Assembly (NCBI GenBank): GCA_947095535.1
Contig: OX352772.1
Span: 260,024,793 to 260,088,792 of the forward strand
From: Poecilobothrus nobilitatus
Taxonomy: Eukaryota; Arthropoda; Insecta; Diptera; Dolichopodidae
DNA length: 64,000 nucleotides
Direction of reading: 5' to 3'
In this document: one piece after another, positions 53,306 to 63,052 of the stretch
How positions within the stretch are numbered: the first letter of the stretch is position 1
Layout of the letters: every line of letters starts with the position of its first letter
Translations under genes and position numbers: made by a program
The notes under the pieces: generated by a model
Told to the model about the DNA's origin: nothing
Database searches by the model: none
The model's input: the letters and a program-made list of their open reading frames with translations, nothing else

Positions 53306-56300
53306 TTAGTTTTCAGTTATAGAAATATGATAATGACCCCATGGTAATGTATTAAATGAATTCTGAATCAAATATCTCTTGTTATCAAAAGGACTTAATG
53401 TTATTTTTTTCTGCAAACATGTAAAGAGCTTATGATTTGGAGATTTGATATTACTTTGCTCATGTGTATATTCTAAATTTTGATCAACACATATTTTATA
53501 ATCTTCAAAAGTTATCTCATTTTTTAAAACACTATTTTTAACTCCTTTAGCTTTTTTTGTTGATTCAGGTTGAAAATCTTCATTTAATACTTCAAGAGCA
53601 TACATTTTTGCACGCAGTCCGACAAATTTATGCATCAGTTTACCACAATTTTCATCTTTCATTAATCCAGGAATTTTTTTATTTATTTGAGGTATTCCAT
53701 AAATATTATTATTAGGATATTCAGATGTATCAAAGCGATTATTATCTTGTAGAATATCCATATAAACATCATTTGTTTTTATGCTATATATTAAAGATCA
53801 GTATCTGTATAGCATAGCTGACAATTATTATCATATTTTTTCTTCATATAATTATAATGGAATTCATACAATTTTGTTTTAGATATATCAAGAATTGCCA
53901 TTCCAATATAAACTGGTTTATCGAAGATTACTTCTGTTTTAAGTAATTCAATTGCCGCTAAATTTTCATCAAAAATTTTACAAGAATGAAAATTAGGTTT
54001 TGAAATTAAAAATTCACCTCCATGACGCCCCTTCCACTATGAAACAAGCTTTATATCTCTTCGTAGGCGAACATTTTCCATAGTTTTTCCGAAAATAGCA
54101 TTACACATTAATTTAAATAGATTTTTTTCAAAATCATTCTTCGAATTTTTTCTCAAATTTGAATTTAATTCAATAAATGATCTCATCCAATCACTTTGCT
54201 GAAATTTAATAGCGCGATGAATTTTCGTTAATTTCATCCCTTCACGTAAATATTGTTTTAAATTAATATAATAATATTAACTGGATACTCGAGGTCTACT
54301 TCTAAAATATATCCAAATTCTGAATCATTTGGAATATTGAAATCTAAGTTGTTGACGTCATCAACCCATTGAAGATTCTTGTACGGTAAATATTGAATCA
54401 TAGCCCAAGAGTACATCGCATTAATATCGTAATACATAAGATATATAGAATCTTTTTTATCATCATACTGTGGAAGATATTTGTTGTTGGCTTCTGCATA
54501 TCTCTTGGAACATTGGGTAAGTCCGCCTCTAATACCTTTTTCTATAAGTAGTAACATATCGACATCATCAATCAAATCGATTTCTATACTTGTATATTTT
54601 AACATGGCATCCCATGCAAGACCTGGAACAGTGAAATAATGAGCTGGATCTAATCCGTAATTCTTTATACAACCTTCTCTAAAATTTTCGAAAACATCAG
54701 CAAGTAGAAGTATGTCAACTTTCATATAAATATCGCTATATTCACCAAGATTTTTAATGTTAAAACTTTTCCATATATTTTGCGCATATTCATAATCCTC
54801 ATCACTTATATGATTTTTATTTAAAGAACTATAAAATTCACATTTTTCAGGCAGCTGAATTTCATCTAAATTTGACCAATTTTTAATATAATCATACGGA
54901 AAAACACCCTTTCTAGTTAGCAGTTTGAGCTTATCTTCATTTATATCTTGAAATTGAGATTGTAAAATTTTTTTTTCACTTAAATAAGAAGATAATTTGT
55001 CTAATGATGCAGCCATGAAACGAAATGAATCAATAAATTTGAAAATAATTTTACTGTTTTTTATATATTTAATTATTGCTATATAATTTTCAGTGTTATT
55101 TGGTATTATTTTGATTTGTCCTTCGATACTATTAGATATATCTAATATAAGTAAGTGGGCATCATATTTAGTTAAATTTTGGAATACAATTGGGATTGTA
55201 TTTGAAACCTTATAGTTTAGGTTGCATGCTTGGTGTGCCGCTTCTCTATAATGACCCAGTCAAATGACAATGATCTTTTACTTTTATATCAGATTTATTA
55301 AATAGTTGTTCACATATATAACATGTATTAGATAGGTAAAATTCTTCAATCTGTGCTTTCGTTAGCGTTGGCATAGGATGTGAATTAAGGAAAATAGTTT
55401 CAACTTCATATGCAATTTTTTCCAGTTCTTTAGCAAACCATTTAGCACAATTAAAGCCTCTGTAGTTTCTATAAAAGCATAATGATTCATCATAAGATGT
55501 TTTGAAATAAAAACCAACACTATGCGCTTTATGTTGCTGATATTGCTTTGTATTTCGGATTATTTTTGATACTGGCTTGAGGAAACATTCGAAATCTGCA
55601 TATATTATAAATGGTACTCGTTCTTTTTTTCTAAAATTCGTAAATTTTATAGTTTTATTTTTGGAACACTAACCTTATATTCGTTGAAATTTTTGCAATT
55701 TTCCAAATGATTTTGCAATTTAACATTATTATAAAAAAAATGAAGACATATATCGCAAATAAATTTTTTCCCATTATGTTTTGATCCTTGTTTACATATA
55801 AGCCTAGAAAGATCTTTTATCCAAACATAATGGTAAAATATTGGTTCATTATTAATATTAATATCATCATTAATATTATCAAAATCTTCACCTACACCAT
55901 CATCATATCTATTCTGAATCAATAATAAATTTATGTGTCGTTCCTCTTTATTTTCTGTTAATCTAGTTGGTAAAATTTTAAAATTTTTTTTAATTTTAAC
56001 TAGTTCGTATAAGTTAACGCTTATTTTATTCATATTTTCAAATTTTTTTATATCTGTTCTAGCAACTGGAAATTTAATTTTATCTAATTTTAAAACAGAA
56101 GAGAAATGCGGATAGCTAGTTGTACGTTTTGGATTTAAACCAGACGATTTTGTAACTGGATAAAGAGCAGAAACTATTGCCCACGCAAAACAATAATTAT
56201 TTTTATTTTCAATATTTATGCATGCTTTTTTATTTTGAATAACTTTAGGTAAATTAATATATGTTGATCCATTTTGAGGTCTATAATAATTTATATTCAA

Positions 56301-56945
56301 AACTAAATTTATAGCTTGCTTTAATGCCCAACCTGAGTCTCTTTCTTGAAATTCTTCCAAATCTCTTAATATAACTCTAATTATACACTCTTTATACCAT
56401 GTTTTTAAATTAGTATCTCTTAATATTACATTGTTTTTAGTATTCATATACTTATAATCTTGAATTAAATCATTATTTGATCTTTTTATAAAATTTCCGC
56501 AAAATATAGCATTTACTTTAATAAAAGGTTCATTATTTAAAATTTTATTAACTTTACGGTAAAAAAATTTCTCACATAAAGTTAAAAAATTTAACGGATC
56601 CTTTATAAGCAAATTTATTATAACAAAAGTTTGTATTCTACTTTTAAACGCGCTATTTATAACCTTGCATTTTATATTTTTATTTTTGTATACACTTTGA
56701 TTTTTACTCAATGCTATTTGTTTTAATTTACACTTATATCCTTTACAAAGAGCTAATGAGTTAACTATTTTAAATTTTTTATTCGTTTTATTCACAGTTG
56801 TTAAAAGGCTTTTTAATTTTTTAATATATTTACTACTTTTAGTAATATATTTCTTGCATTTACGTTTATTTTTAGTTAACTCAGCCTTTGGTATTAAACA
56901 TTTTATTTTTTTAACAAGAGTTTCCGCGTTAGCCATGGTTATCAA
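53306..56945 (-). pseudogene. polB: Protein-primed family B DNA polymerase of B1
   Basis: In order: a lysine-rich N-terminus, GWALKQAINLVLNINYYRPQ, a CxxC..H finger (CDICLHFF), FIIYADFECF (exonuclease I), a treble clef with DHCHLTG, FDSFRFMAASLDKL (exonuclease II region), MYYDINAMYSWAM (palm A), [21 protein letters not shown] (motif B), CYTDTD (motif C) and C-terminal LPWGHY. Breaks: frame change at 55,647, an extra base at CCC 55,255-55,257, loss of about 45 codons plus a shift near 54,258, TAG near 54,034 and one base lost right after YTDTD (about 53,800). It replicates the element from a protein primer in the family; this copy is inactive. Confidence 0.85.
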
Positions 56946-57300
56946 TTGAATATTAAATATTGACTGCCAAAAAAGTAAAGTGTCACAGAACTCTCACATA
57001 AATCCTAAGGAATCCACATTGTTGAGCATTTTTATATATATATTATATATTATTTATACAGATAAGAAAAAAAAATGTTAAAGAAATTCCGTGACGTCAT
57101 TTTAGCTTTTAAAATTGTATTCTGATTTTTAAAAAAATTTTAGTCTAGAAATTCCCTGACGTCATTTGTTGCTTCTAAAAATTGTATACTAGCAATAAGA
57201 AAAACAATTTTTGTAATATATAATTTGTTCTTATCATACTAGCAATAAGAAAAACAATTTTTGTAATATATAATTTGTTCTTATCTTTTCTTTTTATATT
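56946..57300. repeat. Right terminal region of B1
   Basis: Inverted counterparts of the left end: AAAGTGTCACAGAACTCTCAC (56,979), two TGACGTCA sites, then two direct copies of CATACTAGCAATAAGAAAAACAATTTTTGTAATATATAATTTGTTCTTATC (57,183-57,285) and CTTTTCTTTTTATATT. Minus-strand frames here are chance. Confidence 0.75.
57092..57164. promoter_or_regulatory. Two CRE/ATF + kappaB-type compounds, right end of B1
   Basis: TGACGTCA at 57,157-57,164 preceded directly by GAAATTCCC (complement of GGGAATTTC), and TGACGTCA at 57,092-57,099 preceded by GAAATTCCG. Read outward-in, these mirror the left-end compound exactly in order and spacing. Confidence 0.5.
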
Positions 57301-57990
57301 TTTATACCCGTACGATAGGATTGTGTATAATAAAATTACTCCTCCGTTTGTAACACCTCGAAATAAGCGAGCTAGATATACCTTCAAAGGTATGGATCGG
57401 ATCAGAAAAAAATTCTAAGACTTTTGAGCCATGTCCGTCAGCACGCTAACTCAAAAACTAAGAAAGCTAGAATCTTGAAAATTATACAAAATATTCTGAG
57501 AGTAATTTGTAGGTTCCCTATTTTTTTTGGTTGAGTTTGGACCAAAACTTAGGGTAGCTCTCGAACACCTAACTTTTAGATCCCCACATTTTTTTTTGAA
57601 ATAGAGCTATGAAATTTTAACTGCTGATAGATCTCACAAAAATATTAATTTTATTTTTAATAACTTTTTTTTGTAGCCCCACCCGTTACGGAGCTACAGT
57701 TCCCCAAAGGTTCAAAAAAGCTCTATATTTAAATTGTTATAGCACAAGTTGTATAAGGTATATCTTCATTTTGAAAACGCCAAACGATTACTACTTTTAT
57801 TAGCTTTAAAAGTATATTTACAATAAATATATATTTGTGGCGTACGGTGTCTTAATTTACCGTTATGCGAAACTCAAATTTTGCAAAATCCTTTAACCCT
57901 TCTATCTTCTAAACGGTTTAAGTTGGAAACTTGACAGAAGTTAGAAAATTTTGACAGAAGTTAGATCTTTGAAAATAAGTATGAGTCGTT
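57301..57990 (+). repeat. Dispersed repeat copy R4
   Basis: Starts TTTATACCCGTACG; contains GTATAATAAAATTACTCCTCCG, AAAGGTATGGATCGGATCAG and a GTCCGTCAGCACG block; ends after two GACAGAAGTTAGA. About 90% similar to 9053-9670 and related to part of R1. Fills the gap between B1 and B2. Confidence 0.7.
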
Positions 57991-58354
57991 AGTAGATAGA
58001 ATCTGGCGATTCCAGCACAGTTTTGACAGCTGTCATTTATTTTGAGAGCTATAAAAAAAGTAGTTATAATTTATGCCTATAGAGGTTTCGCGTTAGTGGC
58101 GGTTAATTTTGAAATTTAAAAAAATTTGAATTTAAATTAGCGTTAGTGGCGGTTAATTTTGAAATTTAAAAAAATTTGAATTTAAATTCGCGTTAGTGGC
58201 GGTTAATTTTGAATTTAAAAAAATTTGAATTTAAAAAAATGTCAGTGTGGGGTATAATGGAATTGAATTTTAGTTTTGAAATGAATGCAGGTTTTTTTTG
58301 TTGCGGGTAGAGTTTTGTTGGCTAGAGTCTGGGTGCTAGAGGTTGGGTGGCTGA

Positions 58355-58387
58355 GGGTTGGGTGCTTAGGGGCTAGGGGTCTGGGGG
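58355..58387 (+). other. G-quadruplex-type sequence
   Basis: GGG-TT-GGG-TGCTTA-GGGG-CTA-GGGG-TCT-GGGGG: five G-runs with loops of 2-6 nt, fitting the standard quadruplex rule, inside a 100-bp G-rich island in otherwise very AT-rich DNA. Confidence 0.65.
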
Positions 58388-58914
58388 CCTGTAGCTGGTG
58401 GGGGGCTAGGTTCTGAGATATTGTCTAGATTGGAAACTGAGAGAAGTTAGGTTTGCCGATTCTAGTACAGTTGGGAGTATTATGAGATTGAATTTTTGTT
58501 TATGAAATGAGTTTACACACATAATAATAAAATATAATTTTTGCTTATTATTGAAAATGAAATTGTTGGGAATTGAGTAGCTTATAGTAGGTAGGTGTAT
58601 TATTGTGGTTTCTTTTGTGATAAGAATATAAAATTTAAATTCAAATTTCTTCTTATTAAAATAATATGTTATAGTGGTTTTCAAATATAAAATTAGATAA
58701 GAAAATTTAATAAAATTTAAATTCAAATTTTTTCTTAGTAAAATATGTTATAGTGGTTTTCAAATATAAAATTAGATAAGAAAATTTAATAAAATTTAAA
58801 TTCAAATTTTCAAATTTTTTCTTAGTAAAATATGTTATAGTGGTTTTCAAATATAAAATTAGATAAGAAAATTTTGATTTGAAGAATAAAAGAAAAAGTC
58901 TAATTTGTAAAAAA

Positions 58915-58931
58915 TTACGTCAGGGGATTCC
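58915..58931 (+). promoter_or_regulatory. CRE-like + kappaB-type compound in B2 (outer)
   Basis: TTACGTCA (one change from CRE) followed directly by GGGGATTCC. Confidence 0.45.
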
Positions 58932-59088
58932 GTAAACGTTTGGCTGATAAAAGTTTAATGAAATAAAAAGTTCATAGATTCATATAGAAAGTGAGTAAAG
59001 TAAAAAAAAAATTAAATTATGAAATATGTTTGGATTTAAAAAAAAAAGCTTTTGAATAAAAAAAAGAAATATATGAAGAAATGAATAA

Positions 59089-59105
59089 TGACGTCAGGGA
59101 ATTCC
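59089..59105 (+). promoter_or_regulatory. CRE/ATF + kappaB-type compound in B2 (inner)
   Basis: TGACGTCA followed directly by GGGAATTCC, 187 bp before the first gene of B2. Same order as in B1. Confidence 0.5.
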
Positions 59106-59291
59106 GATGAGTTATTGAATAATTGTTGATATAAAAATTGTTCAAATTTTAATATTGAAGAAATAAAAAGAAAAAGAGCAAAAACAAAATGTGATTTTTC
59201 TAAAGACTGTTAAAAATTTGTTGGTTAAAAGGGGTATTTGTAAGATTAAGATCATCATTACACAACAAGATTAGTAAGGATAGACATCATA

Positions 59292-60023
59292 ATGTTTTGG
59301 TGTGATATAATTGCACATGGGTATAAATATTGTATTTGTGGGCACAAATGGAAATCAATACAAATAATTAATTGGAAAATATTTCATGATTTTTTGGAGA
59401 TATACGTAACTCCAGAACAGGGACAAAGAGTTTGTGTATTTAAAATTAGAAACGGTGAGTCATCAACTGGCAAGTTAATGCTACCGCATTTTGATTGGCA
59501 ACATATAAAAATTGAAGTATATGGAGGAGATATTTGTATTATTGGAGCAATAAGAAACCCACAAAATAAAAACAAGCCTCAAATACCAAATAAGTTTGAT
59601 GCTGATTGCCCATTTGCAGAGGAAGAAGATTGGGAGATGATAGAGAAAAATATTTTAAGCATATTACCAAATGATTTCGGTAAGAATCTCAAACAACACA
59701 TTGAGTCAATGTCTTCTACATTTAATGAATATGAAGAGAATCAAAATGAGTCAAAAAAGTCAATGATAAGAAAACGAATTGATGACGGAATTTTATATAT
59801 ATCATCAATAGAACACATGTATAATGAAAAAAATAATAAATCAAAAGTTGGTGACATTTTAACTAAGTTTAGAATATTACTTGAAAAACTAAAAGATGAG
59901 TATTTAGATTTTATGGAAGCTTTTTCAGATGGAAGAGATCGCTATTTACCATTGTTTTTATACGTTTGCACTATCATAAGTCAAGTAAAATTTTTACATG
60001 ATAAAGAAAGTTCTAGAAAGTAA
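59292..60023 (+). CDS. Unknown Polinton B gene (HGYKYCICG family), intact
   Basis: 243 residues from MFWCDIIAHGYKYCICGHKW. Blocks shared with the B1 copy: FHDFLEIYVTPE, KIEVYGGDICIIGAIR, FDADCPFAEEEDWEMIE, MIRKRIDDGILYI and MEAFSDGRDR. The middle is acidic and the C-terminus ends with a hydrophobic helix and basic residues. No TATA within 40 bp. Family unknown; intact in B2, so probably expressed. Confidence 0.75.
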   Translation: MFWCDIIAHGYKYCICGHKWKSIQIINWKIFHDFLEIYVTPEQGQRVCVFKIRNGESSTGKLMLPHFDWQHIKIEVYGGDICIIGAIRNPQNKNKPQIPNKFDADCPFAEEEDWEMIEKNILSILPNDFGKNLKQHIESMSSTFNEYEENQNESKKSMIRKRIDDGILYISSIEHMYNEKNNKSKVGDILTKFRILLEKLKDEYLDFMEAFSDGRDRYLPLFLYVCTIISQVKFLHDKESSRK

Positions 60024-60181
60024 AAGAACAACAAAAAAAAGTTGAAAAAATTTATTTGGTTTTTTTACATATTACTAGAAATGAAAGTATTTTAAAGACA
60101 TTTCAAATTTAACTTTCGTAGAGTGAAGTGTTAATTCTGCATCATCATTATTATATTTACATATTAATTTTTACAAGCATT

Positions 60182-60829
60182 ATGAAATTATTTTATTTGT
60201 TGAGTTTATTACCCATTGGAATCTATTCAGCACCTACTCCTAATATAAGACTAGATCAGTCAGCTTATGGAAGCGCAAATTTCAATGTTATACTTCTAAA
60301 TAATGAAACTATTCAAATAAATTTATCTGTAAAATTGTTAAAACATGTACTTTCATCTGAAATTCCAACAACAACAACAATAACCACTCCAATAACATTT
60401 GATGGTATAACTGAAAAACTTATTGCTGATGATCAAATTATGAAAGCTGATTCAATTCCACAATATATAACAGCAGAGCAAGCAATTGAAGCATTTAGAC
60501 AAGATCTTTTGTTAAAGGAAAGAAGTATTGGTGGTATCATAGAAAGTGAAAACGTTTTTTATAGACATTTTCGTTTAGAATATGCTGAAAATGAAGAAAT
60601 AAAAGTTCGCTGTTCATATGATGCAAAATTTAAGCAACACTCGTTAAAAATTGAATGTTTGGAATACATGGAAATTGCTTCTAATAGAATTTTAAGTAAT
60701 GGAGAATTGAAAAAATATACGATTTATGATACTCTGTACAAATCACAGAATACTTTACGTAATTTTACGATATTTTACGATATTGATTTACGTAATATTA
60801 AGCAAACATATAATATGGATATATATTAA
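60182..60829 (+). CDS. Secreted protein of unknown family (B2)
   Basis: About 215 residues from MKLFYLLSLLPIGIYSA, a compact signal peptide that aligns with the B1 paralogue; an upstream ATG at 60,128 would add an unlikely leader. PTPNIRLDQSAYGSANFNVI, a Thr/Ile-rich linker, ADSIPQYITAEQAIEAFR, RSIGGII and two cysteines (VRCSY, IECLEY) are conserved with B1. Near the end a direct repeat (TTACGATATTTTACGATATT) adds a few residues absent from B1. Not anchored; function unknown. Confidence 0.7.
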   Translation: MKLFYLLSLLPIGIYSAPTPNIRLDQSAYGSANFNVILLNNETIQINLSVKLLKHVLSSEIPTTTTITTPITFDGITEKLIADDQIMKADSIPQYITAEQAIEAFRQDLLLKERSIGGIIESENVFYRHFRLEYAENEEIKVRCSYDAKFKQHSLKIECLEYMEIASNRILSNGELKKYTIYDTLYKSQNTLRNFTIFYDIDLRNIKQTYNMDIY

Positions 60830-60859
60830 ATATTTTTTATATAAATAAAATGAATTTTT

Positions 60860-61780
60860 TTAAATTAAATCTGTTTTATTTATCCATGAATTATGACTTG
60901 AAGGAAACCCAAGCCATTTAACAAAAGCTTTATCATCCTTATATTTTAATATTTTTTCAATTAAGTAAATATCTTTAATTTTTGTTTTTAATAGTTCTGC
61001 TTCATAAAAGCTTCCTTCTATTGGATTGTGTTGATAATCTTCTAGCAAATATGTTACGGGATTAGTAATTTGCACTTTCCTTATCTTAAATATTTCAGTT
61101 GTCCAATTGGGTGTATAACCTTTTTCAAAAACGTGTTTAAACTTGCTTATCCGAACTGAGTCACCAATTTTGAATTTAGCCGGTGGTGAAATTTTTATAT
61201 GATTATAAACACTTGACAGCAGCTCATTAGCATTTTTTTCATTTATATCTGATGGAGATCTTCCAATTGTGCGATGTTTTTTGTGATTATATTGATGAAC
61301 TAAACTTTCAATTATGCCTATCCATTTGTAATTTCCATTAAAGCTGAATTCTTTCCACATTTTTTCTTTTAAAGTACGATTAAAGCGCTCTACAATAGAT
61401 GCTTTTAATGAGCTAAAAGTTGAGTAATGATTGATTTTATAATTTCTCATTAAATTTTTAAAAGTTATGTTGAAGAATTCTTTTCCATCATCAGTCTGAA
61501 GATTTTTTGGATATCTGTTAAATTTTGTGAAAATTGATTGCATTGCCTGAGCAACATTTTGAGCTGTTTTATTTTTTATTGGAATAGCCCAGGCATATTT
61601 CGAAAAGGTATCGATTACGGTTAGTAAGAATCGAAATGTTTTATTTTCTTTAGCATATAAACCCATTTCTACCAAATCTGTTTGCCAGAGACCATCATAA
61701 CCTTTGATAATTACTCTACGCCTTTTAAAATTTTTTCGAGCTGGCTTATGTAATTCCTCAACAACCTCTCTCTTAGTCAT
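60860..61780 (-). CDS. int: Polinton integrase (rve, DDE) with chromodomain (B2)
   Basis: 306 residues, intact. WQTDLVEM, TDDGKEFFN and ASIVERFNRTLKEKMW give the DDE triad; KFKIGDSVRISKFKHVFEKG and KWLGFPSSHNSWINK form the C-terminal domains. The ATG overlaps the stop of the upstream 61,777-62,142 gene in an ATGA, so both could come from one message. Roughly 75-80% identical to the B1 integrase by eye. Confidence 0.9.
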   Translation of the reverse strand: MTKREVVEELHKPARKNFKRRRVIIKGYDGLWQTDLVEMGLYAKENKTFRFLLTVIDTFSKYAWAIPIKNKTAQNVAQAMQSIFTKFNRYPKNLQTDDGKEFFNITFKNLMRNYKINHYSTFSSLKASIVERFNRTLKEKMWKEFSFNGNYKWIGIIESLVHQYNHKKHRTIGRSPSDINEKNANELLSSVYNHIKISPPAKFKIGDSVRISKFKHVFEKGYTPNWTTEIFKIRKVQITNPVTYLLEDYQHNPIEGSFYEAELLKTKIKDIYLIEKILKYKDDKAFVKWLGFPSSHNSWINKTDLI

Positions 61781-62142
61781 GATGAATGATCTAGTTTTAT
61801 TTCTGTTATGAGGTTGTAATTAGAAAATCTGTCATTAAAAATATGCTGACGATGGTTTTTATTTAAAACTTTAGAGATAAGGTTATCAGTATTTTCAATT
61901 CTTTTATTAAATCTTACTCGATCTAGAGCTATAATCTCCCAATATTTTTGTCGAGCTAATTTATGCGCAGAGTTCCATGTGTACAATATATGGATTTGAG
62001 GTTTTAAATCAAAACGAACTCTTTTCATCAGCTTTTGGCCATCGTCTTTCACTTCCTCCTCCTCCTTCTCTACATCACTCTCTTCAGAGGAATCCAAAAT
62101 GTTAAGCCATTCAAATAAATCAACCACCTCACTCTGACTCAT
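61777..62142 (-). CDS. PPP1R15/GADD34-like protein (putative eIF2alpha phosphatase recruiter)
   Basis: 121 residues. An acidic Glu/Ser-rich N-terminus (residues 18-36) precedes KRVRF (40-44), the RVxF-type PP1-docking motif. Then come YTWNSAHKLARQKYW (54-68) and ALDRVRFNKRI (72-82), matching in order and spacing the conserved core of PPP1R15 proteins: RVxF, then Trp and an Ala-Arg motif, a second Trp, and DR.RF..R. Herpesvirus ICP34.5 and African swine fever virus DP71L carry the same core and use it to bring PP1 to eIF2alpha, reversing host translational arrest. No membrane segment. Absent from B1, so probably cargo. Assigned by motif alone. Confidence 0.75.
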   Translation of the reverse strand: MSQSEVVDLFEWLNILDSSEESDVEKEEEEVKDDGQKLMKRVRFDLKPQIHILYTWNSAHKLARQKYWEIIALDRVRFNKRIENTDNLISKVLNKNHRQHIFNDRFSNYNLITEIKLDHSS

Positions 62143-62202
62143 TTTAAATATAAAACAATAATTATAATGCTTATTTATTTTTTTTTTTTAATTTAAATAG
62201 TT

Positions 62203-62493
62203 TTATTTATTTTTAATTCTCTCATATAATTTCATTAATTTCACAATTCTTATCATTATTCGTTCAGCCGACATACATGGACATGTATCTGGGTATGAAT
62301 CAGATGAATCTGACGCATATGGGCATATAGTATAATGAATACCATGATTTCTTGTTTCCAACTGCACTGAATTTTTGAACTGCACCAAAAAATTAAAATG
62401 ATCTTTTAATTCAGTATAATGTTCTTCTAATAGAATATCTTCATATATATTTAGAAAATTATTCAATTTATATCCGATTCGTGATATATCCAT
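62203..62493 (-). CDS. Small unknown Polinton protein with CPC motif (B2)
   Basis: 96 residues: NNFLNIYEDILLEEHYTELK, HGIHYTICPYASD, DTCPCMSAERIMIRI. Same family as 44,673-44,966; here the His of CPCH is Met and the last Cys is lost, which weakens a zinc-binding reading. Confidence 0.6.
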   Translation of the reverse strand: MDISRIGYKLNNFLNIYEDILLEEHYTELKDHFNFLVQFKNSVQLETRNHGIHYTICPYASDSSDSYPDTCPCMSAERIMIRIVKLMKLYERIKNK

Positions 62494-62535
62494 GTTTAAT
62501 GCCTAAATCTTTAGTACAGACTGATTGTTACAAAT

Positions 62536-63028
62536 TTATTTACTATTTGTTTCCAAAAGTTTTATTCGAAGTTCAAAGTTTTTAAGAATTTCTGTAGCAT
62601 TCGTATCTACGAAATGCATAGTATTTTTAATTTCCTTTTCCATGCTGCTCCAGATAAACGACTTATGTCTTTCAATTTTTTCTTCAATAAAAGTTTTTAA
62701 TTTATTATCTAATTTGCTAATTTCATTTATATTGTTTTATGGTTTCATTTGCATCTGAAAGTTGTGTATTTACCCAGTCAGCATTTTCTCTTTGAAAATC
62801 TATAAAAAGATTTGTTATACTTTCATAATGAATATCGAATTGATTATAAATATAACTTTTTGTTACAACATCTGTTGGATTAATGGGTGTTCTAACATTT
62901 GCGAATTGCTTATTTTGAAGATCATAATTTCCTTCTGAAGTTAAAGGAAAACTTATTATATGGCTGTTTAACGGTTTATTTTTATATGGTTGAGCTCGAG
63001 TATGACCAAATTTGTCAATTGTCATCAT
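62536..63028 (-). pseudogene. Fibre-like structural protein (B2), frameshifted
   Basis: The N-terminal frame (63,028-62,723) has TIDKFGHTRAQP, FPLTSEGNYDLQNKQFANVR and NPTDVVTKSYIYNQFD, then ends after TIKQYK. The next frame continues NEISKLDNKLKTFIEEKIE, a coiled coil, to a stop at 62,536. Paralogue of the intact 44,996-45,499 gene. Confidence 0.55.
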
Positions 63029-63052
63029 GTAAGTGTTACTTTAAAATATTTA

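Larger units (their letters stand above)
40853..57300. mobile_element. Polinton B1 (double-jelly-roll / PLA2 lineage, about 16.4 kb)
   Basis: The ends share inverted blocks: AGAAAAGATAAGAACAAATTATATATTACAAAAATT at about 41,020 and its complement at about 57,300; the TGACGTCA/GGGAATT block; and GTGAGAGTTCTGTGACAC at 40,857 and, inverted, at 56,985. The order of blocks differs between ends, so the exact termini and target duplication are uncertain. Contents: LITAF-like protein, two unknown or secreted genes, integrase, small gene, fibre-like gene, structural gene, ATPase, PLA2 protein, protease, penton-like, capsid, unknown, small conserved protein, zinc-ribbon-like and PolB. Confidence 0.8.
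57991..59291. repeat. Left terminal region of B2 with tandem repeats
   Basis: Three 54-bp units of GCGTTAGTGGCGGTTAATTTTG (58,089-58,240), a G-rich island (58,300-58,415), three to four units of about 93 bp with AAAATATGTTATAGTGGTTTTCAAA and AATTAGATAAGAAAATTT (58,620-58,875), and two CRE/kappaB compounds. No gene; minus-strand frame 58,406-58,726 is chance. Confidence 0.7.

Noticed and set aside
58406..58726. 106-codon minus-strand frame
   Set aside because: Lies in tandem repeats of the B2 terminus; composition is repeat-derived (IKF/NKK) with no start context or relative in B1.
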